Of a DNA stretch of 64,000 nucleotides, positions 16,183 through 23,884 are shown piece by piece. The notes below the pieces were generated by a model, which made no database searches, had not been told where the DNA came from, and saw only the letters and a list, made by a program, of their open reading frames with translations. The position numbers and the translations under genes were made by a program. Source of the DNA: Geosporobacter ferrireducens (GTDB lineage Bacteria; Bacillota; Clostridia; Peptostreptococcales; Thermotaleaceae); NCBI RefSeq assembly GCF_001750685.1, contig NZ_CP017269.1, positions 4,877,416 to 4,941,415 on the forward strand, in the 5' to 3' direction. Position 1 is the first letter of the stretch, and each line of letters starts with the position of its first letter.

Positions 16183-17073
16183 ATGCAGAAACCTTTTAAA
16201 AAGGTAGGCACGCATCACGGAAGATTTCATGCGGACGAAGTAATGGCAACCGCGATTCTAAAGGAAATTTTTGAAATACAATTGATTAGAACACGAGATC
16301 AAGAAGTGCTCGACACGCTAGACATTGTCTATGATGTAGGCGGCGGAGAGTTTGACCATCATGGGATTGACAAAGTGTATAGGGAGGATGGGATCCCTTT
16401 CGCAGCCAGCGGATTGATATGGCGAAGATTCGGAAGAGATGTGATCCGGTTTATCTGTCCAATGCTGGACGAGGATGAAATTCAGTATAGCTTCAATCGC
16501 GTAGATAGCCTCTTAATCAAGGGGATTGATGCCCTTGATAACGGCGTTAGAATAAATAATAAAAGCATATCCGTAATGAATATCGCATCAATCATTTCAG
16601 GATTTAATCCTCCTTGGTATTCGGAAAAATCAGAGGAGAAAGCATTTGATGAGGCAGTAAATATTGCATCAATTATTTTAAAGAATACGATAGAACACAG
16701 TTTTTCAGTATTAAAGTCAAAAGAGATTATATCGAAAGCCTATAAGGACAGATATGCAGCGGAAATTTTAGCGTTGGATACCTATTGTGCATGGGAAGAA
16801 GCATTAGAACTTGTAGATAAAAAACAGGAGGTAGTCTTTGTTATTTATCCTGACAAAGAAAATTATGCCCTTCAAGCTGTTAGAGGAAAAGGTGGAAAAG
16901 AAAAAAAGCTTTTACCTGAATCTTGGGCAGGCAAGACAGAAAAAGAGCTTGCAGCAGTTACGGGGGTTAGGGGTGCAGTGTTTTGCCATACAGAAAGATT
17001 TATCGCAGTAGCCAAAACCCTAAAAGGTGTGACGAAAATGGCAGAACTGGCAATAAATCATTCTGAACAATGA
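16183..17073 (+). CDS. MYG1 family protein (DHH-like phosphoesterase)
   Basis: A 296-aa soluble protein of the MYG1/UPF0160 family, related to DHH phosphoesterases; the eukaryotic member is a 3'-5' RNA exonuclease. Metal-binding signatures are GTHHGRFHADEVMATAIL near residue 8, IVYDVGGGEFDHHGIDK near 48 and DALDNG near 117. The C-terminus has the conserved QAVRGKGGKEKKLLPE and GVRGAVFCHTERFIA. The length is about right. The ribosome site (GGGGGTG) is twelve bases from the ATG, so translation may be modest. Its neighbours do not suggest a pathway. The activity of bacterial members is not well established. Confidence 0.82.
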   Translation: MQKPFKKVGTHHGRFHADEVMATAILKEIFEIQLIRTRDQEVLDTLDIVYDVGGGEFDHHGIDKVYREDGIPFAASGLIWRRFGRDVIRFICPMLDEDEIQYSFNRVDSLLIKGIDALDNGVRINNKSISVMNIASIISGFNPPWYSEKSEEKAFDEAVNIASIILKNTIEHSFSVLKSKEIISKAYKDRYAAEILALDTYCAWEEALELVDKKQEVVFVIYPDKENYALQAVRGKGGKEKKLLPESWAGKTEKELAAVTGVRGAVFCHTERFIAVAKTLKGVTKMAELAINHSEQ

Positions 17074-17251
17074 TAAATTGTATGGATTTAGGTTTAATTA
17101 TATGAAGGTTGATAGAGATGGAATTAGATCAGCGAAAGCACGTAAAGAACTTCTTTTATGTGTTTTTTATAACAAATAAAGACAGAATACATAGTGGATA
17201 ATGTATATTATCTACAATAAATACTAGGATAGCATTTTTTTTCCTGTAATA

Positions 17252-17280
17252 TTGTCAATTAATGGACAATATGATATTCT
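17252..17280 (+). promoter_or_regulatory. Candidate sigma-A promoter of the lipoprotein gene
   Basis: TTGTCA (17252-17257) and TATTCT (17275-17280) are separated by 17 bases, 45 bases before the start codon. The -35 region lies in a small inverted repeat, TTGTC/GACAA (17252-17269), which could be an operator. Confidence 0.4.
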
Positions 17281-17324
17281 ATAAATGGTTAGATTATATC
17301 TCAACAAAAAATGGAGGGGGAAAC

Positions 17325-18440
17325 ATGAAAAAAACTTTATCAGTAGTTCTAGTACTTATGTTAACGTTTGCTTTATTAGCGGGTTGTTCTTCACCGAGTG
17401 CACCTGCAACTACGCCGGAGCCGGCACCTGCACCAGAAGCACCTTCAGATGATACTGGCATTGTAAAGATTGGATTAGGACATATCACAACAATTGATAA
17501 GTCTAAAGATCTTGGCGTAGACAAAGATGGCAAAGATGTTCTGCCGTTAGGACAGGTAGATACCATCATTGCTGCTGTAGCTTTCGATAAAGATGGAAAA
17601 GTAGTTAAAGTGACTATTGACAACGCACAGACGAAGGTAAACTTTGACAAAGACCTTCAAGTTACTTCGGATTTAAAAGCTGAGTACAAAACAAAGGTTG
17701 AGCTTGGCGATGCATACGGCATGATCAATGCTTCCAGCATTAAAAAAGAGTGGTACCAACAGATTGCTGAGCTTGAAAAATGGATGATCGGCAAGACTGT
17801 AGATGAAATCAAAGCAATGAAAACGGTAGAAAAGGACGCTTCACATCCGGCAGTACCAGATGTTCCTGAACTCACATCTCTTGTAACAGTAAGTGTTGAG
17901 GGCTATATTGCAGCTGTTGAAGAAGCATTCAAAACTGCTGTTGAGGTTCAACCGGGTGCTGTAAGCCTAGGTCTTGGACACAACATAGCAATTGACAAAT
18001 CTAAAGGTTATAGTGCAAAAGATGGTCAAGAAGTTTTGCCGCTTGCACAGGTTGATACAGTAATGACAGCTACTGCATTCGATAAGGATGGAAAAGTAGT
18101 TGGTACTTTGATTGACAATGCACAAACGAAGGTAAACTTTGACAAAGAAGGTAAAGTAACGACTGATAGAAAAGGCGAGTTCAAAACAAAGGTTGAGCTT
18201 GGCGATGCATACGGCATGATCAATGCTTCCAGCATTAAAAAGGAGTGGTACCAACAGATTGCTGAATTAAGCAAGTGGATGGTAGGTAAATCTGTAGATG
18301 AGATCAAGGCCATGAAAACTGTAGAAAAGGATGCTTCACATCCGGCAGTACCAGATGTTCCTGAACTTACATCTCTTGTAACAGTAAGTGTTGAACACTA
18401 CATTGAGGCAGTTGCTGAGGCTTTTGATAACGCAAAATAG
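17325..18440 (+). CDS. pplA: PplA-like lipoprotein with two flavinylation-type domains
   Basis: A 371-aa surface lipoprotein. Residues 1-20 are a signal peptide, LLAGC ends at Cys21, and a Pro/Ala-rich linker spans 22-40. Two copies of one domain follow (about 45-205 and 211-370), each with KVELGDAYGMINASSIKKEW and a C-terminal ELTSLVTVSV. The composition and order match PplA, the lipoprotein that carries covalent FMN on a threonine in each domain and passes electrons outward in Listeria extracellular electron transfer. By position the FMN acceptors would be Thr188 and Thr353, in SLVT where the flavin-transferase motif usually reads SGAT. The gene for the attaching enzyme, ApbE, follows. GGAGGGGGAAAC precedes the ATG. 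Flavinylation is inferred. Confidence 0.8.
   Translation: MKKTLSVVLVLMLTFALLAGCSSPSAPATTPEPAPAPEAPSDDTGIVKIGLGHITTIDKSKDLGVDKDGKDVLPLGQVDTIIAAVAFDKDGKVVKVTIDNAQTKVNFDKDLQVTSDLKAEYKTKVELGDAYGMINASSIKKEWYQQIAELEKWMIGKTVDEIKAMKTVEKDASHPAVPDVPELTSLVTVSVEGYIAAVEEAFKTAVEVQPGAVSLGLGHNIAIDKSKGYSAKDGQEVLPLAQVDTVMTATAFDKDGKVVGTLIDNAQTKVNFDKEGKVTTDRKGEFKTKVELGDAYGMINASSIKKEWYQQIAELSKWMVGKSVDEIKAMKTVEKDASHPAVPDVPELTSLVTVSVEHYIEAVAEAFDNAK
17457..18437 (+). repeat. Tandem internal duplication in the PplA-like gene
   Basis: Two domain copies lie 495 bases (165 codons) apart through most of their length, with one single-residue indel near the N-terminal part. Blocks such as 17696-17769 versus 18191-18264 and 17826-17898 versus 18321-18393 are nearly identical at DNA level, third codon positions included. 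That points to recent duplication or gene conversion rather than ancient repeats. Confidence 0.85.
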
Positions 18441-18466
18441 GTAAAAATAAGCAGAATGTTTATGCG

Positions 18467-18493
18467 CTCCCCCACCAAAGGTGGGGGAGTTTT
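18467..18493 (+). terminator. Terminator between the PplA-like gene and apbE
   Basis: CTCCCCCACC (18467-18476), loop AAA, GGTGGGGGAG (18480-18489), then TTTTA. It is strong and would let the abundant lipoprotein be made at a higher level than the enzyme gene downstream. Confidence 0.85.
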
Positions 18494-18554
18494 ATATAAA
18501 CAGAATTCTTGTATATGTATAGGTCTTTTGTTATGATAGATAAAGGTGATGAAA

Positions 18555-19649
18555 ATGAGACAAAACACAACCAAGTTTTTGATAATCCTTCTGATGATGT
18601 TATTTTTATCTGGTTGCCAGACCGCGCAAAAAGATGAATATAGCAAATTTAATGAGAGTTTTTATGATACCTTCGATACGCTGACCCAAGTGGTGGGATA
18701 TACTAAAAGTGAGCAGGAGTTTAAAACCTATGTTGAAAAAATCCGTGTTCGTTTTCAAGAACTCCATAGATACTATGACATCTATAATACCTATGAAGGC
18801 CTCAACAATGTAAAAACAATCAATGACAATGCAGGAGTCAAACCAGTTCACGTGGATCAGGAGATTATAGACCTTATTCTCTTTGCCAAAGAGTGGTATA
18901 AACGAACGGATGGCAAGACCAATATTGCTATGGGTGCCGTATTGGAAATATGGCATGAGTACCGGGAAGCGGGAATGGACGAGCCTCAAAATGCCAAACT
19001 GCCGCCTATGGAAGTGCTGCAGGATGCTGCAAATCACACAGACATAGACAAAATTATTGTGGATACGGAAAACAATACCGTATTTTTAGCAGATCAACGG
19101 ATGCGGTTAAATGTTGGTGCGATTGCAAAGGGGTATGCAACAGAAATTGTAGCAAAGGAGATTGTGGCAGAGGGTTTTACCTCTGGGATCATTAGTGCCG
19201 GTGGCAATATACGGGTGCTTGGAAAACCCCTCGACGGTGTCCGCGAACGTTGGGGAATCGGTATACAAAACCCCGATAAATTAATTGTATCAGATGAAGA
19301 GAATATGCTGGATACTATATTTATCAATAATGCCTCCGTTGTAAGCAGTGGGGATTATCAGCGGTACTATATTGTAGATGGTAAAGCAGTGCACCATCTT
19401 ATAGACCCTCAGACACTTATGCCGGGAGAATATTATCGTGCTGTAACGGTAGTAGCCGAGGACTCAGGTCTTGCGGATTTTTTTTCAACAGAAGTATTTT
19501 TACTGCCTTATGAACAGAGTAGAAAGCTTGTAGACAGTTTTGATGGCATTGAAGCTATATGGGTTATGCCTGATGGAACGGTAGAGGCAACAGATGGTAT
19601 GGAGAAAATAATGAAAAGTCAAGGCGCTACAGGCGCAAGAGCAGAGTAA
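18555..19649 (+). CDS. apbE: FAD:protein FMN transferase (ApbE/FmnB), lipoprotein
   Basis: A 364-aa enzyme that moves FMN from FAD onto a Thr or Ser of an exported protein, using magnesium. The signal peptide ends in LFLSGC (Cys about 20), so it is anchored outside the membrane. ApbE motifs are FYDTFDTLTQVVGY after the signal, NIAMGAVLEIWHEYR near residue 120, RLNVGAIAKGYATE near 187 and FTSGIISAGGNIRVLG near 210, with HHLIDPQTLMPGE near 280. AAGGTGATG precedes the ATG at 18555; other in-frame starts at 18546 and 18549 overlap it. Its neighbour, the twin-domain lipoprotein, is the obvious substrate. No other extracellular-electron-transfer genes (ndh2, eetAB, dmk) lie in the window. Confidence 0.9.
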   Translation: MRQNTTKFLIILLMMLFLSGCQTAQKDEYSKFNESFYDTFDTLTQVVGYTKSEQEFKTYVEKIRVRFQELHRYYDIYNTYEGLNNVKTINDNAGVKPVHVDQEIIDLILFAKEWYKRTDGKTNIAMGAVLEIWHEYREAGMDEPQNAKLPPMEVLQDAANHTDIDKIIVDTENNTVFLADQRMRLNVGAIAKGYATEIVAKEIVAEGFTSGIISAGGNIRVLGKPLDGVRERWGIGIQNPDKLIVSDEENMLDTIFINNASVVSSGDYQRYYIVDGKAVHHLIDPQTLMPGEYYRAVTVVAEDSGLADFFSTEVFLLPYEQSRKLVDSFDGIEAIWVMPDGTVEATDGMEKIMKSQGATGARAE

Positions 19650-19751
19650 AAGAACGAAAGTGCATAGGAAGCGTAACAATAGTAGCGTCCCCCTCATATC
19701 ATAATATTATAGCGTTAAGGGTGATTAAAGGTGATTAAGGGGGGAAATGGA

Positions 19752-20477
19752 ATGGATCATTTATATTATAATCTAAATCAGACAAATCCATTAATCGTAT
19801 ACGCTGCTAGAGGCGATGTAAATGGAGATAAAATCCCTGATAATGTATATCTCACGGGGATAAGGACACCGGACAGTCCATTTATACAAAATATTACACT
19901 GGTGATTCAAGATGGTAGGACAGGGCAGTTTGCCCGTATTCCTTTATCATCTGATGCGGGATACAATCCGACACTATTTTTGGGAGATTTCACGGGTAAC
20001 GGTGTACAGGATATAATGATCAGTATTGCCTCTGGAGGAAGCGGAGGAATGATGTATTATTATATCTATTCTTATATGATGAACAAGCCGCAACTGATAT
20101 TTGATTACAATGTGTTTAACGAAACCTACCAGTATGATGTGATCTATAGAGATTATTACAAAGTAGAAGTAATAGACCGTACGAATCAGCAGAAATATAT
20201 CATTGATATTTCTCAACGGGGTAGGGAATATTTGAGTGAAATCTATAATAGGAATGGCAGATTGAAGCAGCCTATAAGAGGATTTGTAAATCCCTTGAGT
20301 GGACTTTATCCAGTAGATTTTGATTCGAACGGTGTCTATGAGCTGCTTGCATATCAGAGAATTGCAGGCCGGTATAATGCAGATTCTCTGGGAAACGTTG
20401 AAACTACATTAAAATGGGATAAAAGACAGTTTACACAAATTCAACAGGTTGTATCTGTATTCGGTTCGCAAGCATGA
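19752..20477 (+). CDS. FG-GAP/VCBS-like repeat protein
   Basis: A 241-aa protein without signal peptide or membrane segment. Two segments resemble the calcium-binding loops of FG-GAP/VCBS blades: ARGDVNGDKIPDNVYLTG near residue 19 and LGDFTGNGVQDIMISIASGG near 73; VDFDSNGVYELLAYQ near 203 is a third. Between them it is rich in tyrosine and asparagine. Similar proteins are common in spore-forming Firmicutes, but a spore role is only a guess. The ATG at 19752 follows GGGGGG by seven bases. It is followed by a terminator and preceded by the ApbE gene about 100 bases away, so it may share that transcript. Confidence 0.65.
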   Translation: MDHLYYNLNQTNPLIVYAARGDVNGDKIPDNVYLTGIRTPDSPFIQNITLVIQDGRTGQFARIPLSSDAGYNPTLFLGDFTGNGVQDIMISIASGGSGGMMYYYIYSYMMNKPQLIFDYNVFNETYQYDVIYRDYYKVEVIDRTNQQKYIIDISQRGREYLSEIYNRNGRLKQPIRGFVNPLSGLYPVDFDSNGVYELLAYQRIAGRYNADSLGNVETTLKWDKRQFTQIQQVVSVFGSQA

Positions 20478-20508
20478 CAATAACCAGAAGCCCATGAAAT
20501 CATAGGGG

Positions 20509-20541
20509 AGAACATCGACATAAATTTCGGTGTTCTTTTTT
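20509..20541 (+). terminator. Terminator after the FG-GAP-like gene
   Basis: AGAACATCG (20509-20517) pairs with CGGTGTTCT (20528-20536) with one mismatch or wobble, and T's run to 20541. Confidence 0.7.
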
Positions 20542-20713
20542 GCTTTTTAAAATCTTTTGGTGAAAATTCGCCTATAGCATGACAGAAAGCAAAACTGTTT
20601 GCAGCTATCTTGGATTGGGTCTTATTTTTATTCACAATAAATGGTATAATCATAATAAAAATTTGTTATATTCCCTGATATGGAGTGATAAGACGGTGAA
20701 TGATAATGAGAAG

Positions 20714-20788
20714 ATGAGAGATTCAATGGCAATAGGATTTGCTTATGGGATTACTGCATATACCCTATGGGTTTTTTCACCCCGTTAA
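20714..20788 (+). pseudogene. Possible N-terminal remnant of a RarD/EamA transporter
   Basis: A 24-codon frame ends GFAYGITAYTLWVFSP before a stop. GxxYGxxAYxxWGxxP is the start of RarD-type EamA transporters. Nothing of the remaining 280 or so residues follows. No clear ribosome binding site is present. The stretch 20542-20875 otherwise holds only the upstream region of the GntR gene. The match is short, so confidence is low. Confidence 0.25.
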
Positions 20789-20875
20789 TTCAGTTTCTCA
20801 AATCCAGAGTATAAAATATAAACCAGTTCAAAGTGTTCAAAAGTAATTTTATATACAGCGAAAGAGGTGACTTGA

Positions 20876-21586
20876 ATGTTTACACCTATAAAAAATAAAA
20901 AAGTTTATCAGCATGTGATCGAACAGATACAACAGATGGTCATGGATGGAACCTTAAAGAAGGGGGATCAATTGCCGGCAGAGAGAGAATTAGCAGAAAC
21001 ATTAGGCGTGAGTAGAACATCAGTAAGAGAAGCATTAAGAGCATTGGAAATTATTGGGACCATAGAAAGCAGACAGGGTGAAGGGAATTTTATTTCAACC
21101 AGTATGGAGCGAAGCCTTTTTGAACCTTTATCAGTGATGTTTAAACTCAATCACGGTAGTTCTCAAGATATTTTAGAGCTTAGAATTATTATTGAAACGG
21201 AAGCTGTCAAATTGGCAGCCCGGAGAATTGAAAAAGAAGATATGGTAATTTTAGAGCAATTGATACAAGCACTTGCAGATGCAAAGAATGAGAATGAAAG
21301 TGTGATCATTGATAAAGAGATACATTATAAAATCGCAGAAATTACAGGAAACTATCTTATTCTAAGCGTGTTAAATGCTATTTCTACGCTGATGGAATCT
21401 TTTATAAAAGAGGCAAGAGTCAGAATTATCAATTGGCAAAAGGAAAGGAATTTATTGCTGCAGCAGCATCAGGAAATCTGCGCTGCAATTATTGCAAAGG
21501 ACCCAGAAAGAGCAGCAAAGGCAATGCATGGACATTTTCAGACAGTGATAGAAAGCATGGAGAATTTAGATCCTGAATTAGAATGA
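20876..21586 (+). CDS. FadR-subfamily GntR transcriptional regulator
   Basis: A 236-aa DNA-binding regulator. The N-terminal winged helix-turn-helix (residues 8-70) contains DGTLKKGDQLPAERELAETL and then GVSRTSVREALRALE, the GntR signature. The C-terminal all-helical FCD domain (about 90-225) binds small carboxylic acids in relatives such as UxuR, ExuR and LldR. AAGAGGTGA precedes the ATG. It lies upstream of an IclR gene and the uronate/KDG genes, so it may sense a sugar acid of that pathway, but a terminator separates them and the link is inferred. Confidence 0.85.
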   Translation: MFTPIKNKKVYQHVIEQIQQMVMDGTLKKGDQLPAERELAETLGVSRTSVREALRALEIIGTIESRQGEGNFISTSMERSLFEPLSVMFKLNHGSSQDILELRIIIETEAVKLAARRIEKEDMVILEQLIQALADAKNENESVIIDKEIHYKIAEITGNYLILSVLNAISTLMESFIKEARVRIINWQKERNLLLQQHQEICAAIIAKDPERAAKAMHGHFQTVIESMENLDPELE

Positions 21587-21631
21587 AGTTATAAGGAATC
21601 ACTCAGTAGTATAATTTAATAAAGTGTGACG

Positions 21632-21667
21632 AAAAAGAGGCTGCCTAAAATGAAGCAGTCTCTTTTT
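21632..21667 (+). terminator. Terminator after the GntR gene
   Basis: AAAAAGAGGCTGC (21632-21644) pairs with GCAGTCTCTTTTT (21655-21667), with one mismatch; the T-run is part of the right arm. Confidence 0.8.
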
Positions 21668-21732
21668 CAATAATAGATGTGTTTGTTTATTTCTAAGATC
21701 TCATAGGGAATAGACTAGAATAATCTCGCCAG

Positions 21733-21810
21733 TTACTTTTTAAACTGAAGGATCAGTTCCAATAGACTAATTCCTAGGATACTTATAATAATGCTCCTGC
21801 GTCCTCTCAT
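21733..21810 (-). CDS. 25-aa hydrophobic small protein
   Basis: On the reverse strand an ATG at 21810 opens a 25-codon frame: a basic start (MRGRRS), a hydrophobic stretch of about 17 residues (IIISILGISLLELILQF) and a KK end. AGGAGG (complement of 21818-21823) lies seven bases before the start, ideal spacing. The layout is that of a one-helix membrane peptide. The remaining 440 bases between the two regulator genes show nothing else. There is no homologue I can name. The strong ribosome site is the main evidence. Confidence 0.45.
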   Translation of the reverse strand: MRGRRSIIISILGISLLELILQFKK

Positions 21811-22045
21811 TGTACAACCTCCTGTGGTAACGAAAATAGCATAACAAAACATGTATATGATACCATCTGTTAATTTATTACAATAATATGATGATAATGT
21901 GTTTTAGTGAACAATTTTTCCGGGTTTTCTGAGAGGAGAAGATAGATTGATCCGTATAGAAAGATGTTCCTTCGTCTTGACGCTATAGAGTATCAAACTA
22001 TATAATGAAATCAGTAGATGAAATCATTTGAAAGGGAGACTGAAA

Positions 22046-22825
22046 ATGAAGGAGAATAATGAAGGTACAGTTCAATCTGTCGACCGTACGATAACCATAT
22101 TAGAGGAATTGGCGAAATTCAAAAATGGTTGTGGCGTAACGACCCTGGCCAACATAGTAGGGCTTCACAAGAGTACTACCCATAGACTGCTTACCACTTT
22201 AATGCTTAGAGGATATGTAAAAAAAGACATTGGGACGGATAATTATAGATTAGGTACAAAACTGCTTCTATTAGCGGGTGCATTATTAGATACACTGGAT
22301 TTAAGAACAATTGCCAGGCCTTATATACAAGAACTTGCGAATAAAACAAATGAGATTGTTCATTTGGCTATATTAGATGGTGAAGAGGCAGTTTATATAG
22401 ATAAGGTTGAAAGTGGAAGGAATTATAGTATAAGAATGTATTCCCAAATAGGTAAAAGAGTACCACTTCACTGTACGGGAGTTGGAAAGGCATTATTATG
22501 CGACATGGACTTTAGACGAGTTAAAGAACTTGTAAAAGAGGAAGATATGACCAAGTACACTCCTAATACCATAGACAACTACAAGGATTTTGAAATAGAA
22601 TTAAACAGAATAAGAGAACGAGGTTATGGATTTGATGAAATTGAGCACGAAGAAGGCATAAGGTGTGTGGCGGCACCCATTTATGATAGACACAGCAAAG
22701 TGATCGCGTCTATAAGTATCGCTGGACCGACCATTTATATAACAAAGGAACGGCTACCGGAACTTATTGAACAAATTACTAAAACGGCAAAGGATATCTC
22801 CTATCAGTTAGGTTATGTCAACTAA
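22046..22825 (+). CDS. IclR-family transcriptional regulator (KdgR-like)
   Basis: A 259-aa regulator. The N-terminal winged helix (residues 5-70) has SVDRTITILEELAKFKNGCG and LHKSTTHRLLTTLMLRGYVK. The C-terminal IclR ligand-binding domain follows (about 80-250), with VHLAILDGEEAVYIDKVES, GKRVPLHCTGVGKALL and EGIRCVAAPIYD. The ATG at 22046 is preceded by AAAGGGAGAC. Directly downstream is a 350-base region with two IclR-type operator sequences, then the KDG catabolic genes. In enterobacteria the IclR protein KdgR represses exactly this pathway in response to 2-keto-3-deoxygluconate, so the same role is likely here. Confidence 0.87.
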   Translation: MKENNEGTVQSVDRTITILEELAKFKNGCGVTTLANIVGLHKSTTHRLLTTLMLRGYVKKDIGTDNYRLGTKLLLLAGALLDTLDLRTIARPYIQELANKTNEIVHLAILDGEEAVYIDKVESGRNYSIRMYSQIGKRVPLHCTGVGKALLCDMDFRRVKELVKEEDMTKYTPNTIDNYKDFEIELNRIRERGYGFDEIEHEEGIRCVAAPIYDRHSKVIASISIAGPTIYITKERLPELIEQITKTAKDISYQLGYVN

Positions 22826-23010
22826 AGGTTGATTGTAATTTATAAAAATCGTATTGGAAGTTATAGTTTGTGATAAAATTAAAAAAAATTTAAATATTAA
22901 GAAGGATTTTAGAAAAAAAGGTAGAATAGTATTATTAGGCAAAACGTTTTCATAGATATACGATCATGCTTTTAAGAAATAATTTTTTATTTCTTTTTTA
23001 AACCGAAAAT

Positions 23011-23119
23011 ACGGGAACGGTGTTTCGCAATATGAAACAACATCTATATTTAAGGGAAATAGCAAAGCTATTTCTAATCTATTCTCGAAAAACGGGAACG
23101 ACGTATCATAATGTGAAAC
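23011..23119 (+). promoter_or_regulatory. Two direct-repeat operators, probable IclR binding sites
   Basis: Two units lie 81 bases apart. Each has ACGGGAACG (23011-23019; 23092-23100) followed two bases later by an inverted repeat: GTTTCGCAATATGAAAC (23022-23038) and GTATCATAATGTGAAAC (23103-23119). GTTTC-N7-GAAAC is the kind of palindrome bound by IclR-family proteins. They sit between the IclR gene and the aldolase gene; the second unit ends 59 bases before that start codon. Spacing of 81 bases would place both on the same face of DNA and allow looping. Confidence 0.6.
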
Positions 23120-23178
23120 GACTTGTCAGTTGATTGAAAAGGTATGGTAAATACCTTTGAAAGGAGAATGAAACAAAT

Positions 23179-23808
23179 ATGAAAGAAAAAGTTCTGCAAA
23201 GTATATTGGATAAAAAAATTGTCGCAATACTACGGGGCCTCGAGTATGAGGAAAATTTCAAGGTAATGGAATCCTTGCTGCATGGAGGTATTACTAATTT
23301 TGAAGTAACGCTAAATACAAAAGGAGCATTAAAAATTATTGAAGAGGCATCAAAAAGATATCAAAAGGATGGATTTATTGGTGCAGGAACAGTAAAAAAT
23401 GCAGAGGATGCTTTAGCAGCGATCAATTCTGGAGCACAGTTTTTAATTACACCCAATCTTTCTAAGGGCAGTGTAGCTGTTGCTGTGGAAAAAAATGTAT
23501 TGATCGCGCCTGGGGTTTTTACACCTACTGAAATTGTAAAAGCCTATGAACTAGGATGTGAAGTTGTTAAATTGTTTCCTGCTGTTTCTTTAGGAAGTGA
23601 CTATATCAAGCAAGTAAAAGCTCCATTGGATAATATAAGGATAATGGCGGTTGGTGGCATAGGATTAAACAACATCCATGAGTTCTTTAAGGCGGGTGCA
23701 GACGCAGTTGGTTTAGGGTCTGCTTTAGTACCAACCAACCTGGTTAAAGAAGGAAGATATGATCTGTTAAAAGTACGTTTCAAAGAGTTTCTAGAGGCTA
23801 TCGGCTAG
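23179..23808 (+). CDS. eda: 2-keto-3-deoxy-6-phosphogluconate aldolase (KDPG/KHG aldolase)
   Basis: A 209-aa class I aldolase that splits 2-keto-3-deoxy-6-phosphogluconate into pyruvate and glyceraldehyde 3-phosphate. KIVAILRGLEYEENFKV begins the barrel, FIGAGTVKNAEDAL contains the region before the phosphate site, and CEVVKLFPAVSLGSDY near residue 130 holds the Schiff-base lysine (KLFPA). GGIGLNNIHEFFKAGADAVG near 160-180 is the phosphate-binding end. It is full length for the family. GAAAGGAGAATG precedes the start. It leads the transporter and kinase genes. It could equally act on the galacto epimer (DgoA activity), which the sequence does not decide. Confidence 0.88.
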   Translation: MKEKVLQSILDKKIVAILRGLEYEENFKVMESLLHGGITNFEVTLNTKGALKIIEEASKRYQKDGFIGAGTVKNAEDALAAINSGAQFLITPNLSKGSVAVAVEKNVLIAPGVFTPTEIVKAYELGCEVVKLFPAVSLGSDYIKQVKAPLDNIRIMAVGGIGLNNIHEFFKAGADAVGLGSALVPTNLVKEGRYDLLKVRFKEFLEAIG

Positions 23809-23884
23809 GTTTTAAGACGAATAATGTCTTAAAATAAATTAAGTTACTAAGGTAACTAAACTTTAAAAAAATGGAGGTATAGAA

